Of a stretch of DNA of 64,000 nucleotides, positions 16,237 through 26,531 are shown piece after piece. How positions within the stretch are numbered: the stretch's first letter is position 1; each line of letters begins with the position of its first letter. Below the pieces are notes generated by a model that ran no database searches, had not been told where the DNA came from, and was given only the letters and a program-made list of their open reading frames with translations. Source of the DNA: Croceibacterium aestuarii (GTDB taxonomy: Bacteria; Pseudomonadota; Alphaproteobacteria; Sphingomonadales; Sphingomonadaceae); contig NZ_CP131039.1 of the NCBI RefSeq assembly GCF_030657335.1, positions 2,806,501 through 2,870,500 of the forward strand, in the 5' to 3' direction. The position numbers were made by a program, and so were the translations under genes.

Positions 16237-16922
16237 ATGAGCGGCAAGATCCTGGTGGTCGAGGACGACGAGACGACCGCGGCATTCGTCGCGCGCGGGC
16301 TGGCAGAATACGGGTTCACCGTGGATCGGGCAGGCAACGGCCGGGACGGCCTCTTCCTCGCCACCGACGGATCGTACGATGCGATCGTGCTCGACCGGAT
16401 GCTGCCGGGCATGGACGGGCTGGCGTGCTCGGCGCACTCCGCGCCGCGGCGATCGAAACGCCGGTGATTTTCCTGTCCGCGCTCGGCACGCCCGACGACC
16501 GGGTCGATGGGCTCAATGCCGGATCCGACGACTACCTCGCCAAGCCCTTCGCTTTCGCCGAACTCCTTGCTCGACTGCGCCTGATGCTGCGCAAGGCCGC
16601 TGGTGGCCAGCGCACGATTACCGAGCTTTCGTGCAACGGGCTGGGGATGAACCTCCTGTCGCGCCGGGTGGTGCGCGAGGGCCGGACCATCGACCTGCAG
16701 CCGCGTGAGTTCCGCCTGCTCGAATACCTTATGCGCCATGCCGGCCAGGTCGTGACCCGCACGATGCTGCTCGAAGGCGTGTGGGACTATCACTTCGACC
16801 CCGGCACCAACGTGATCGACGTCCACATCAGCCGCCTGCGCAAGAAGATCGACGAGGGCTTTGCCGAACCCCTGCTGCACACCGTGCGCGGTGCCGGCTA
16901 CCGGCTCGGCGCGGGACTCTAG
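16237..16922 (+). pseudogene. OmpR-family response regulator with a one-base frameshift
   Basis: ATG 16237 with AGGAGG five bases upstream. The first frame encodes a receiver domain start: VVEDDET (Asp10/11), phosphoacceptor Asp53 in VLDRMLPGMDGLA. At base ~16425 the frame breaks and would end at 16467. Moving to the -1 frame restores VLGALRAAAIETPVIFLSALG, DYLAKPFAFAEL and a full winged-helix domain (LQPREFRLLEYL, VWDYHFDPGTNVIDVHISRLR) to the TAG directly before the kinase. GCGTGCTC appears to be GCGGTGCTC minus one G. Either a real inactivation or a sequencing error; no slippery site for programmed shifting is seen. Confidence 0.85.
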
Positions 16923-18275
16923 ATGCTCGTCGGCAGCGGCTCGGCGCGGCTCGCTGCGCTGCTCTTCGCGGCCATCTTCCTCCCGACCATGGGTGCGCTC
17001 GGGTTCATGCAGCTCGCCAGCGAGCGTACGCTGGCCGAGCAGCGCGCCGCGCTGGTCACCGAACTGCGCGACGAACTCGTGGTGGAATACGATGGTGGCG
17101 GCGCGCGGGGCTTGGCTGCAGCGATCAAGGACCGGCTCGATTTCAATCCGCTGGGCGAAGAAGTTATGTCCTATGCAGATGCCGGCGGACGGATCGTCGT
17201 CGGCAACCTGAGCACCTGGCCGGCGCTGCCAAGGCGCAAGGAGCGCTGGGAGGAGGTCGAGCTGGTTCGCACAGGCGACAAGGGACCACGGCCGGTCGTC
17301 GTGCTCGTTTCCGCGCTGCCCGACGGATCGCACCTCCTCACCGGACATGTCGCCAGCGGCAGCAGCGAACTTGCCGCGGCCAACCGCTGGGCCCTCCTGC
17401 TCGCCTTTCTCGTCGCGCTGCCGCTGTCGGTCGGGCTTGCCTACGTGCTGCTGCGGGTGATCGAGCGACGGGCGGCGGCGATCACCCGGATCGCCGAGCG
17501 GGTCGGCGCCGGGGACCTGTCGCAGCGCCTTCAGCTCGGCGATGGCGACGATGCGTTCGCCCGGCTCGGCCGCGGCCTCAACGCCATGTTCGAGCGCATC
17601 GAGACGCTGGTTTCCGAACTGCGGCTGGTGACCGACGGCCTCGCCCACGACCTGCGCTCGCCGGTGACGCGGCTGCAGGGCGTGATCGAACGCGCCGCGG
17701 CCAAGGTCGACGACGATGCGGCCTCGGACGCCTTGGAGAGCGCCCGGCAGGAAGCGGCGCACTTGCAGGCGATGCTGACCGCGGCGCTGCAGATCAGCCG
17801 GGCCGAAGCCGGCATTGGCCGCGACCGCTTCACGCCCGTGGAACTGGCAACCGCGCTCAACGATACGGTCGAAATCTACGGGCCGCTGGCCGAGGACAGC
17901 GGCGTGGAGCTGGCTGCGACGGCGGAACCCGGCCTCACCATGCCTATGCACCGTGAGCTGCTTGGCCAGGCGCTCGGCAACCTGGTCGAAAATGCCCTGC
18001 GCTACGCCGATGGAGCGACGCGCGTCGTGCTCGGCGCTGCGACAGAAGGGTCGGACGTGGTGATCTCGGTCACGGACGATGGGATCGGCATAGCCGCCGA
18101 CCAGCGAGAGGAGGCCATGCGCCGCTTCGGCCGGCTCGATCCGGCCCGCCAACAGAGCGGCTCGGGCTTGGGCCTGGCGCTGGTCGAAGCCGCAGCGAAG
18201 CTGCACGGCGGTCGCCTGGACCTGGCAGATGCCGCGCCGGGCCTGTCAGCGCGCATCGTCCTGCCGCTGCCTTGA
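16923..18275 (+). CDS. Two-component sensor histidine kinase
   Basis: 450 residues, starting on the base after the response regulator stop. Two transmembrane helices (~8-30, ~153-180) bracket a periplasmic sensor of ~120 residues. Then HAMP, the H-box GLAHDLRSPVTRL (His242), N-box LVENALRYA, G1 VTDDGIGIA and G2 GSGLGLALVEAAA. All catalytic motifs are intact. It should autophosphorylate and pass phosphate to the paired regulator, whose gene is frameshifted here. The signal sensed is unknown. Length and layout are typical of OmpR-partner kinases. Confidence 0.9.
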   Translation: MLVGSGSARLAALLFAAIFLPTMGALGFMQLASERTLAEQRAALVTELRDELVVEYDGGGARGLAAAIKDRLDFNPLGEEVMSYADAGGRIVVGNLSTWPALPRRKERWEEVELVRTGDKGPRPVVVLVSALPDGSHLLTGHVASGSSELAAANRWALLLAFLVALPLSVGLAYVLLRVIERRAAAITRIAERVGAGDLSQRLQLGDGDDAFARLGRGLNAMFERIETLVSELRLVTDGLAHDLRSPVTRLQGVIERAAAKVDDDAASDALESARQEAAHLQAMLTAALQISRAEAGIGRDRFTPVELATALNDTVEIYGPLAEDSGVELAATAEPGLTMPMHRELLGQALGNLVENALRYADGATRVVLGAATEGSDVVISVTDDGIGIAADQREEAMRRFGRLDPARQQSGSGLGLALVEAAAKLHGGRLDLADAAPGLSARIVLPLP

Positions 18276-18444
18276 GGCCAACAACAGCGCTGCGACGAGG
18301 AAGAGAGCGCCCGCGAGTTTCTCGCATGCACGCGGTCCGCTTCCCTTGGGCTGGGGGTGGGGACGGGAGGCCGGAAGAAGCGGACCGCGTACCTGCTGCC
18401 GCCCGGTGACGTGCGCAAGGGGTCGCGCGTCGGTCCGGGCGGCA

Positions 18445-18465
18445 CTGCCGGAGGATTTCCGGCAG
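18445..18465 (-). terminator. Hairpin after the small secreted protein gene
   Basis: Perfect 8-bp stem CTGCCGGA/TCCGGCAG with a 5-base loop, six bases past the stop of the leftward gene at 18472. No U-run follows on that strand, so an intrinsic terminator is possible but not certain. The rest of 18276-18471 shows no gene. Confidence 0.5.
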
Positions 18466-18471
18466 GATAGG

Positions 18472-18672
18472 TTACTTGGCCGTCTTGGCGGCCTTGATGG
18501 CGTTGTGCTGCTTGGCCTGGCAGGCCTTGAACGCGCTGCCCTTGAGGTTCTTGCAGGCGTCCTTGGCCGGGGTGGTGGTCGCCGGCTTGGAGGGCGTCGA
18601 GGCGAATGCGATCGCCGGGCTGACGAGCAGCATGGCGCCGGCAAGCGAAGCGAGCATCTTCTGGGAGGTCAT
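18472..18672 (-). CDS. Small secreted protein, 66 residues
   Basis: Signal peptide (MLASLAGAMLLVSPAIAFAS) with a likely cut after AFA. The remaining ~40 residues are Thr/Pro/Lys-rich with two cysteines (DACKNLKGSAFKACQAKQ) that could form one disulfide. Small periplasmic proteins of this type, ending in K-rich helices, are frequent in sphingomonads and related to PsiF-like repeats (a weak resemblance). No operon partners. Function unknown. Confidence 0.65.
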   Translation of the reverse strand: MTSQKMLASLAGAMLLVSPAIAFASTPSKPATTTPAKDACKNLKGSAFKACQAKQHNAIKAAKTAK

Positions 18673-18862
18673 AGGGCATTCTCCAAACTGCGGCCAACCC
18701 GGCCGCTGGAGCGTGTGGTAGTCCCACCTGCATTCCGTCCAGCTGGCCGGCCGATTAAATCTCGGTAAGGCGGCGGAAGCCGAGTGACTTGCCCCGTCGG
18801 CACTCAGCGCCTATCTGGCCGGCAACTTTCGACACATCGCCAGACATTCCCGAAGGACGACC

Positions 18863-20536
<1,674 letters not shown>

Positions 20537-20655
20537 TCTTTGCTCTACGGGTCGAAACAGGCGAGCAAGGCTACGGCGCTTTGCAGACATTCCCCAAGTC
20601 GTCACCGCTGCTCCCGAGCGGTGGTCGGATAAGGAAAATGCGTTAGAGCGGGCGA

Positions 20656-20922
20656 ATGACCGCTCTCGATCTCGTCGTCCACGGCCGCGTCCAGGGCGTG
20701 TTCTACCGCGACTGGACGGTCCGGACCGCGCGGGAGCTCGGGCTGGCCGGTTGGGTGCGCAACGAGGGCGACGGCACGGTCGCAGCGCATATCGAGGGCG
20801 AGCCGCAAGCGGTGGAGGCGATGGTGGCGCGGATGCGGGACGGTCCGCCTCGCGCGGCGCCCACCCGGATCGAACAGCGGGAAGTGGCGGCGACAGGGCT
20901 CACCGGTTTCGAGCGGCGGTAA
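20656..20922 (+). CDS. acyP: Acylphosphatase
   Basis: 88 residues, the family's normal length. The catalytic loop VHGRVQGVFYRDW provides the phosphate-binding Arg, and the second signature GWVRNEGDGTVAAHIEG holds the catalytic Asn. It hydrolyses acyl phosphates such as 1,3-bisphosphoglycerate or carbamoyl phosphate in the cytoplasm. It stands alone, followed by a hairpin and a convergent gene. Confidence 0.92.
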   Translation: MTALDLVVHGRVQGVFYRDWTVRTARELGLAGWVRNEGDGTVAAHIEGEPQAVEAMVARMRDGPPRAAPTRIEQREVAATGLTGFERR

Positions 20923-20941
20923 CGATTCCCGGTCTTCTCGT

Positions 20942-20958
20942 CCCGGACCTGCTCCGGG
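20942..20958. terminator. Hairpin between convergent genes
   Basis: CCCGGA/TCCGGG stem with loop CCTGC, lying between acyP and the convergent LacI-like gene. There is no T-run. CCCGGACCTGCTCCGGG-type hairpins are, from memory, common between genes in sphingomonads. Confidence 0.4.
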
Positions 20959-20988
20959 CTCGAACCTGCTTTCCTGCGCTGGAACGAC

Positions 20989-21825
20989 TCAGGCCGCTTG
21001 CGCCACGGCGTCGGCGACCGATTCGCGCTCGACGATCTCGAACGGGATTTGCTCGTGCCGCGTCGGCCTGAACGGTTGACGGATGCGCTCGAGCAGGAGC
21101 CGGCTGGCGGCCTCGCCCATCTCCTCGAGCGGCTGGCGCACGGTGGTTAGGCGCGGCCGCACGGTTTTCGCCACCGCGTTGTCGTCGAAGCCGACCAGCG
21201 AAATGTCGCCGGGGATGGAGATGTTGGCGGCTGCGGCGGCGTCGATGATGCCAGCGGCCATTTCGTCGTTGCTGGCGAAAATCGCCGTAGGCCGGGCGGC
21301 GAACAACTGGCCGGCCTGCTCGCGCCCGGATTGCCGCGAAAAGTCCCCTTGCGCGATCAGCGCGGGATCGATCTGGAGACCCTTACCGCCCATCGCATTC
21401 GCGTAGCCGTTATGCCGGCGCATGCTGACCAGGTGGACTCTGGGCCCGCGCATGAAGCCGATCCTTCGGTGTCCGCGCCGCAGCAGGTAGTCGGTGATCG
21501 CTCGGGCGGCGTCGTATTCGTCCATCGTTACGGTCGAGCCGCGCTCGAGATCGAGGAGCGGCGCGATCCGCACGAGGGGCAGCTTGCGCTCTTCGATGAG
21601 CCCGAGCACGTGACGGTCGTCGGAAAGCGGCGGCGTGAGGATCACGCCGGCCAGCGCCGGATCTTCGACCAGATCGGCTGCCGCCTTATTGGTGCCGAAC
21701 AGGTTTTCGGCCTGCACCACCAGACCCGATGCCCGCCCGGCGCGGCTCACGCCGTCGCGGATGCGCGAGACATATTCGGCGCCGTTGTTGTCGAACAACA
21801 GCAATATGCGTGTACCTGCGTTCAT
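20989..21825 (-). CDS. LacI/GalR-family sensor domain lacking the DNA-binding head
   Basis: 278 residues beginning directly in the periplasmic-binding-protein fold (TRILLLFDNNGAEYVSRI). It includes the typical LacI C-terminal marks ADLVEDPALAGVILTPP, AIFASNDEMAAGI, ISLVGFDDN and RPRLTTVRQP. LacI regulators carry ~55 N-terminal residues of helix-turn-helix and hinge. These are absent, and the 26 open codons upstream (to a stop near 21902) do not resemble an HTH. It can probably bind a sugar-like ligand but not operator DNA on its own. Either an N-terminal truncation or a repurposed sensor. Upstream lies a ClC gene in the same direction. Confidence 0.75.
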   Translation of the reverse strand: MNAGTRILLLFDNNGAEYVSRIRDGVSRAGRASGLVVQAENLFGTNKAAADLVEDPALAGVILTPPLSDDRHVLGLIEERKLPLVRIAPLLDLERGSTVTMDEYDAARAITDYLLRRGHRRIGFMRGPRVHLVSMRRHNGYANAMGGKGLQIDPALIAQGDFSRQSGREQAGQLFAARPTAIFASNDEMAAGIIDAAAAANISIPGDISLVGFDDNAVAKTVRPRLTTVRQPLEEMGEAASRLLLERIRQPFRPTRHEQIPFEIVERESVADAVAQAA

Positions 21826-21926
21826 TCCCCGCCCCTCCCCGGTTCGGCCCTGCCGCGTTACGCCATTGCCCGACGCCTTATCCGCAGAAGGTGAATATTT
21901 CTTCTAAACGGAAGAGTGCGCGCCGC

Positions 21927-23282
21927 TCAGGCGTAGCGGTTCTCTTCCTCCGGCGGCGGGGGCGGCGGCGGCGGCGGCGGCGGCGGAGCGGGCGGCATGA
22001 AGTCGCGCGCCAGGGTGTGGTAGAGCCGCTCGCGGCAAACCATGGCACCGGCCCAGTCGCCGATCAGGCACGTGGCGAAGAGTGGCAGGATGACGGCGGT
22101 GGTGCCGGTCGTTTCGCTGAGGATAATGACCGCGGTCAGTGGCGCGCGCACCACGCCGACGAAATAGCCGGCCATGCCGAGCAGCACGATGGTGCCGCTC
22201 TGCTCGCTCGGGAACAGCGGGGTCAACAGATTGCCCAGCCCCGCACCGACCGCGAGCGAGGGGGCGAAGATGCCGCCGGGTATGCCGCTGGCGCTGGTCA
22301 CCAGCGAGGCGACGAACTTGGCCGGCCCGAACCAGTATTCGCCTTGCGCTCCCTCGAGCAGCGCGCGCGTCGGCCCGTAGCCGGTGCCCCAGGTCGACCC
22401 ACCCGCCGCCACGCCGATCACAGCGACGATGATTCCGCAGACCAGCGCGGTCATCAGCGGCCGCTTGCCGAGTACCCCGCTCCAGCGTCCCCCCGGGCCG
22501 CGCAGCGTCAGCAGTGCACGCGAAAACAGCCCGCCCGCGATCCCGCCCAGGACGCCCGCCAGCGGCGCGGCGACAAGCACGCTGAGCAGCGGCAAGCCAT
22601 GGCCGACATGGCCGAAATAGACGTATTCGCCGGCAATCCCCTGGCTGGTCAGGCCGGCGATCATGACTGCGCCCATCACCAGCACCGCGACGCGCTGCTC
22701 GTAGGCAACGGCGAGTTCCTCGATAGCGAAGGCAATCCCGGCGAGCGGGGTGTTGAACGCGGCAGCGACACCCGCCGCTCCGCCGGCGATCAGCACCCCT
22801 GGCGAGACGCGAACCTTGAGCAGACGGTGGACCTGGACCATGATCGCCGCGCCGAGCTGCACCGTGGGTCCCTCGCGTCCCACCGAGGCGCCGCCGAACA
22901 GCGCCCCGACCGACAGCGCAAGCTTGGCCACGCCGGTACGGAACGACAGCAGCTCGCCGCTCTCCGCCTTGTCCGAATCGCGGCTTGCCGCGATCACCTG
23001 CGGGATGCCGGAGCCGCGCGCCTCGCTCGCCAGCGAGCGGGTCAACGCGGCGATGACGACGAAGATCAGCGGCGTCAGGATCAGCGGCGCATACCATTCG
23101 GTCGTGATTCCCGCGAAGGTGCGCTGGGCAAAGTCGCCGGCGGCGGCAAAGCCCACCGCCAGCAGGCCGATCAGCAGCGCCGAGACGAGCATCGCGAGCC
23201 GCTTGCGCCATTGCTGAAGCTCGACAAGGTCGGCGGGGAAGCGCTCGGCAAAGCGCCGCAGGAGCTTGGCCAGAGGCTGCAT
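21927..23282 (-). CDS. ClC-family chloride channel/antiporter with a polyproline tail
   Basis: 451 residues from the ATG at 23282 (MQPLAKLL); an earlier start would add 25 unlikely residues. Ion-selectivity motifs are present: GSGIPQ, GREGPTVQ (gating Glu) and GIPGGIFAPS. FAIEEL carries the internal Glu that marks Cl-/H+ exchangers rather than channels. About ten or more membrane helices. The C-terminus ends APPP... with 12 consecutive prolines, then EEENRYA; the DNA there is a CGG repeat (21951-21986). Such a run would need EF-P to be translated. No CBS domains. Confidence 0.9.
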   Translation of the reverse strand: MQPLAKLLRRFAERFPADLVELQQWRKRLAMLVSALLIGLLAVGFAAAGDFAQRTFAGITTEWYAPLILTPLIFVVIAALTRSLASEARGSGIPQVIAASRDSDKAESGELLSFRTGVAKLALSVGALFGGASVGREGPTVQLGAAIMVQVHRLLKVRVSPGVLIAGGAAGVAAAFNTPLAGIAFAIEELAVAYEQRVAVLVMGAVMIAGLTSQGIAGEYVYFGHVGHGLPLLSVLVAAPLAGVLGGIAGGLFSRALLTLRGPGGRWSGVLGKRPLMTALVCGIIVAVIGVAAGGSTWGTGYGPTRALLEGAQGEYWFGPAKFVASLVTSASGIPGGIFAPSLAVGAGLGNLLTPLFPSEQSGTIVLLGMAGYFVGVVRAPLTAVIILSETTGTTAVILPLFATCLIGDWAGAMVCRERLYHTLARDFMPPAPPPPPPPPPPPPEEENRYA

Positions 23283-23454
23283 GGCATGGCCCCTACCGCT
23301 GTGGCTCGCCCGGGTCCAGCGTTCAGGTGAAGAGCCATAAACATGAATGGAAGGCATGCACGACGGTTCACCTTCACGTCAGCACGCCCGGCCTATCCCG
23401 GTGCCATTCAAGGGGCCGCATCCCACTCGGCGGCAGTCTCAGGAGTAAGCCGCA

Positions 23455-24471
23455 ATGACTTTCGGGAAGTATCTGACAGGCGGGGCAGTGGCGGCGATCG
23501 CGGCCGCACTGGCGCTCGCCGCAACCCCTGCCCCCGCGCGCGAGGCGCGTGAGAACATGGGGCGCAGTTGGCAGCCTTCGAGCAACAGCGCCAAGGCCAG
23601 CGAACGCCGCGAGGCGCGCAGCGTCAACCGCAGCCAGCCGGTGCGCCAGGCTCCGCAGCGGCAGCCGGCGGCGCAGCGACAACAGTGGAGTCCGCCGGCG
23701 CGCCCGGCGCCCCAGGTGCGCCAGGCTCCTCCGCAAGTACGCGGACCGCTCCGCCAGGACACCGGTGTCGCCCGGCGCGACTGGCCGCGCGGCAACGACC
23801 GCTCGAACCGCGATGCGCGGGCCGGCACCACCTGGAACCGTGGCAACGCCGCGACGCCGCCGGCGATTCGCAGCGTCCCCGTCCCGAGCCGCAACACCAC
23901 GTATGCCGATGGCGGCCGCAACCGCAGCTACACCGATTCCGACCGGAACCGGAGCTACGGCGGGCGCCACGACGACAACGCCAGGGCGGACCGGCGCAGC
24001 GACGATCGCAGCGGGCGCTGGGCCGACCGGCGCGACGACCGTTGGTCCGACCGTCAACAAGAGCGCAGGACGGATTGGCGCGGCGACCGGCGGGGCGACC
24101 GTTATGCCTACAACGGCGGGCGGCGCGACGGATATCGCGACCACGATGGCGACCATCTGCGGTGGGACAGCCGCGGCTGGCGCAACGATCATCGCTACAA
24201 CTGGCGCGACTACCGCAATTCGCACCGCACGGTGTTCCGTCTCGGCGGCTACTACGCGCCTTATCGGAACTATTCCTACCGCCGGCTGAGCATCGGGTTC
24301 TACCTGGATTCGCTGTTCTATGCGGACCGCTACTGGATCAACGATCCGTGGAACTATCGCCTGCCTGCGGTCTACGGCCCCTATCGCTGGGTGCGCTATT
24401 ACGACGATGCGCTGCTGGTCGATATCTACAGCGGTGAAGTGGTGGACACGATCTACGACTTCTTCTGGTAA
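23455..24471 (+). CDS. RcnB-family periplasmic protein with a long Arg/Asp-rich region
   Basis: 338 residues. Signal peptide (YLTGGAVAAIAAALALAATP) cut near APAR. Residues ~30-230 are low-complexity Arg/Asp/Ser/Gln, including repeated DRRSDDRSGR-like units. The C-terminal ~90 residues hold the RcnB pattern: YAPYRNYSYRR, DPWNYRLP, YGPYRWVRYYDDALLVDI and VVDTIYDFFW. RcnB relatives are periplasmic and linked to nickel/cobalt balance in E. coli. The domain call is good; metal function is unproven. The low-complexity part is longer than usual. Confidence 0.8.
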   Translation: MTFGKYLTGGAVAAIAAALALAATPAPAREARENMGRSWQPSSNSAKASERREARSVNRSQPVRQAPQRQPAAQRQQWSPPARPAPQVRQAPPQVRGPLRQDTGVARRDWPRGNDRSNRDARAGTTWNRGNAATPPAIRSVPVPSRNTTYADGGRNRSYTDSDRNRSYGGRHDDNARADRRSDDRSGRWADRRDDRWSDRQQERRTDWRGDRRGDRYAYNGGRRDGYRDHDGDHLRWDSRGWRNDHRYNWRDYRNSHRTVFRLGGYYAPYRNYSYRRLSIGFYLDSLFYADRYWINDPWNYRLPAVYGPYRWVRYYDDALLVDIYSGEVVDTIYDFFW

Positions 24472-24515
24472 GCGCCGCGACCGACTCTTCGCCGGGGAGT
24501 GGACCGGCGAAAGCG

Positions 24516-24546
24516 AAGCCCCCGTGCCGCGAGGCCGGGGGCTTTT
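24516..24546 (+). terminator. Rho-independent terminator after the RcnB-like gene
   Basis: Stem AAGCCCCC (24516-24523) and GGGGGCTT (24537-24544) with a 13-base loop, followed by TTTT on the forward strand. The A-rich left arm could also serve the convergent cytochrome gene. Confidence 0.75.
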
Positions 24547-24561
24547 GCTTTGTGTCCGGAC

Positions 24562-25116
24562 TTATTGTGCCGGCGGGTGCGGCTCGCCCCACGGCAATAT
24601 GCGCCACAACTCGCCGTCCTTGTCCCAGAAATGGTGCTTAAGCGCACCGAGGATGTGCAGGCCGATCAGGTAGATGAAGATGTTGCCGAACGTTCCGTGC
24701 AGCTCGAGCAGCTCGTGTCCCGCCCCGGGGTCCTTCGAGGTCGGCAGCATGGGCACCGTGAACCAGCCGAAGAAGTCTATCGGATGATCCTGCATCGACG
24801 TGCCGATCCAGCCCATCAGGGGCAGAGCGATGAGCAGGACATAGAAGATGATGTGGACGACCTTTGCGAGCACGGCCTCCCACCTGGCGAGGTGCGATCC
24901 GATCGGCGGGCTCGCGTGGGTGAAGCGCCAGGCCAAGCGCACCACGCTCAGCGCCAGGATCAGGATGCCGGTGGCCATGTGCGGGCCCAGCGCCTGCAGA
25001 TGCTGGTCGCGCGGCACACCCTCGCCAGCCTCGGCGAGGCGCCAGTTGACGATAACGGCGATGGCGATGAGCCAATGCAGGAGCATCGCCCCCTTCGAAT
25101 AGCGGGTGACCGGCAT
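24562..25116 (-). CDS. Cytochrome b561
   Basis: 184 residues, four predicted membrane helices. Candidate haem-ligating histidines sit in AMLLHWLIA (His14), GPHMATG, KVVHIIFY and HILGALKHHFW, in the spacing expected for bacterial cytochrome b561 (CybB/YodB type). It likely passes electrons across the inner membrane, for instance between quinol and periplasmic superoxide as shown for CybB. Single gene, no operon partner. The ATG start is at a natural N-terminus (MPVTRYSKGAMLLHW). Confidence 0.88.
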   Translation of the reverse strand: MPVTRYSKGAMLLHWLIAIAVIVNWRLAEAGEGVPRDQHLQALGPHMATGILILALSVVRLAWRFTHASPPIGSHLARWEAVLAKVVHIIFYVLLIALPLMGWIGTSMQDHPIDFFGWFTVPMLPTSKDPGAGHELLELHGTFGNIFIYLIGLHILGALKHHFWDKDGELWRILPWGEPHPPAQ

Positions 25117-25210
25117 GCAATTTCCTTTCGTCGATCATCGTAGCGCGTTCATCTTGCGCGGCAAGCGCAAGGCTTGTCATGCGCGCCCGAGTTTGGAAAA
25201 GCTTTGCCTC

Positions 25211-25921
25211 ATGACAAATTTCGTCACCACCGCTTCGCTTGGGGGCAAGCCCGCCCCGAAGGTCAAGGCCCCCGACCAGGACGGGCTGCGCCGCACGGGA
25301 AACAAGGTCCGCAAACGGCTCACCGCCAACCCGCGGGTCTACCCGGTACCGGCCCAGGAGAAGGCCGAGATTTTCGCCGTCGGCGATTTCATGAACCCCG
25401 ACGAGTGCAAGCGAATGATCGCGCTGATCGACCAGGTGGCGCGGCCGAGCGCGGTGTTCGATCTCGAATACGGCGCCGACTATCGCACCTCCTATTCGGG
25501 CGACGTCGATCCGCACGATCCATTCGTCAAGAAGATCAGCCGGCGGATCGACGATCTGCTCGGGCTCGAACCGGCCTGGGGCGAGACGATCCAGGGCCAG
25601 CGCTACCTGCCTGGGCAACAGTTCCAGGCCCACAACGACTGGTTCTATACCGAGGCCGACTACTGGAAAGTCGAAAAGGATCGCGGCGGGCAGCGCAGCT
25701 GGACGGCGATGGTCTTCCTCAACGAGGTCGAGGGCGGCGGCACGACCGATTTCACCAAGCTGGGCCTGTCGATCGAGCCGCGGCGCGGGGCCTTGCTCGG
25801 CTGGAACAATGCCGATCTCGAGGGCGTGCCCAACGAATGGACCATGCACGCCGGCACCCCGGTGACCGCCGGGGTCAAGTACATCATCACCAAGTGGTAC
25901 CGGACCAAGCGCTGGCGCTGA
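25211..25921 (+). CDS. Prolyl 4-hydroxylase-like 2-oxoglutarate/Fe(II) dioxygenase
   Basis: 236 residues from the ATG at 25211 (MTNFVTTASLGG). The iron triad is His141-x-Asp143 (QAHNDWF) and His213 (WTMHAGTP), with a Lys in GVKYIITKW for 2-oxoglutarate. Residues ~60-236 match the P4Hc domain. It hydroxylates prolyl residues or a small substrate; bacterial homologues may modify EF-Tu, but the target here is unknown. No signal peptide, so cytoplasmic. It is flanked by opposite-strand genes and probably stands alone. Confidence 0.88.
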   Translation: MTNFVTTASLGGKPAPKVKAPDQDGLRRTGNKVRKRLTANPRVYPVPAQEKAEIFAVGDFMNPDECKRMIALIDQVARPSAVFDLEYGADYRTSYSGDVDPHDPFVKKISRRIDDLLGLEPAWGETIQGQRYLPGQQFQAHNDWFYTEADYWKVEKDRGGQRSWTAMVFLNEVEGGGTTDFTKLGLSIEPRRGALLGWNNADLEGVPNEWTMHAGTPVTAGVKYIITKWYRTKRWR

Positions 25922-25928
25922 CGCGGCA

Positions 25929-26531
25929 TCAGGTCAGCGCGTCTTCGTCCTCTTCCTCCCCGCCCTTGCGGTTGCGCTCGATCCGGCGCGAGAGCTTGCC
26001 GAGTTCCTTCGCCCCTTCTTCATCGAGCTTCGCGCTCTGGAGGAACATGTGCGCGAAACGGTCGATGCGGTGGGAGAGGCGCAGGATCTCGAGCTGGGTG
26101 CGCAAGTTGACCTCGTAATCGTGGCGCGCGGTAATGCGGTCTTTCGCCGCCTGGCGGTTCTGGCTCATCATGATCACCGGCGCCTGGATCGCGGCGAGCA
26201 TCGACAGCATCAAGTTGAGGAAGATGTAGGGGTAGGAATCGAACGGCTTGAGGCCTAGGTCCTCCAGCAGCGCGCTGTTGAGCAGCATCCAGCCGAACAG
26301 GACGACGCCGAAGGCGATGATGAATCCCCAGCTCCCGCCGACCGCAGCGACTCGGTCGGCCAGCTTGTCGCCAAAGCGCAATTCGAGCTGTGCGGCCTCA
26401 TCGGCGTCGATGCCGATGTATGTCCCGGCGGCCACGCGCGCGAGCACGTCCTGTTCTTCCTGATCGAGTTCGTCGAGCGAACGGCCGAGCAGATCTTCGG
26501 CCAGCCGCTCGAGGTCGGCCGTCTCGGTCAC
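25929..26531 (-). CDS. DUF1003 membrane protein
   Basis: 200 residues, GTG start overlapping the lysyl-tRNA synthetase stop (GTGA). Two central membrane helices (~67-88, WGFIIAFGVVLFGWMLL; ~104-122, YIFLNLMLSMLAAIQAP), then QAPVIMMSQNRQAAKDR, the DUF1003 signature, and a charged helical tail ending in an acidic run (GGEEEDEDAL). Function of the family is unknown. The N-terminal ~60 residues are acidic and cytoplasmic. Confidence 0.85.
   Translation of the reverse strand: MTETADLERLAEDLLGRSLDELDQEEQDVLARVAAGTYIGIDADEAAQLELRFGDKLADRVAAVGGSWGFIIAFGVVLFGWMLLNSALLEDLGLKPFDSYPYIFLNLMLSMLAAIQAPVIMMSQNRQAAKDRITARHDYEVNLRTQLEILRLSHRIDRFAHMFLQSAKLDEEGAKELGKLSRRIERNRKGGEEEDEDALT

Noticed and set aside
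16167-18206. Long antisense frame over the two-component genes
   Set aside because: High-GC shadow; its residues follow the codon pattern of the kinase, with no domain.
24001-24120. Repeated GACCGGCGC-like units as a CRISPR or tandem DNA array
   Set aside because: They encode Arg/Asp repeats in an exported protein, with no constant repeat-spacer spacing. No CRISPR array is seen in the window.
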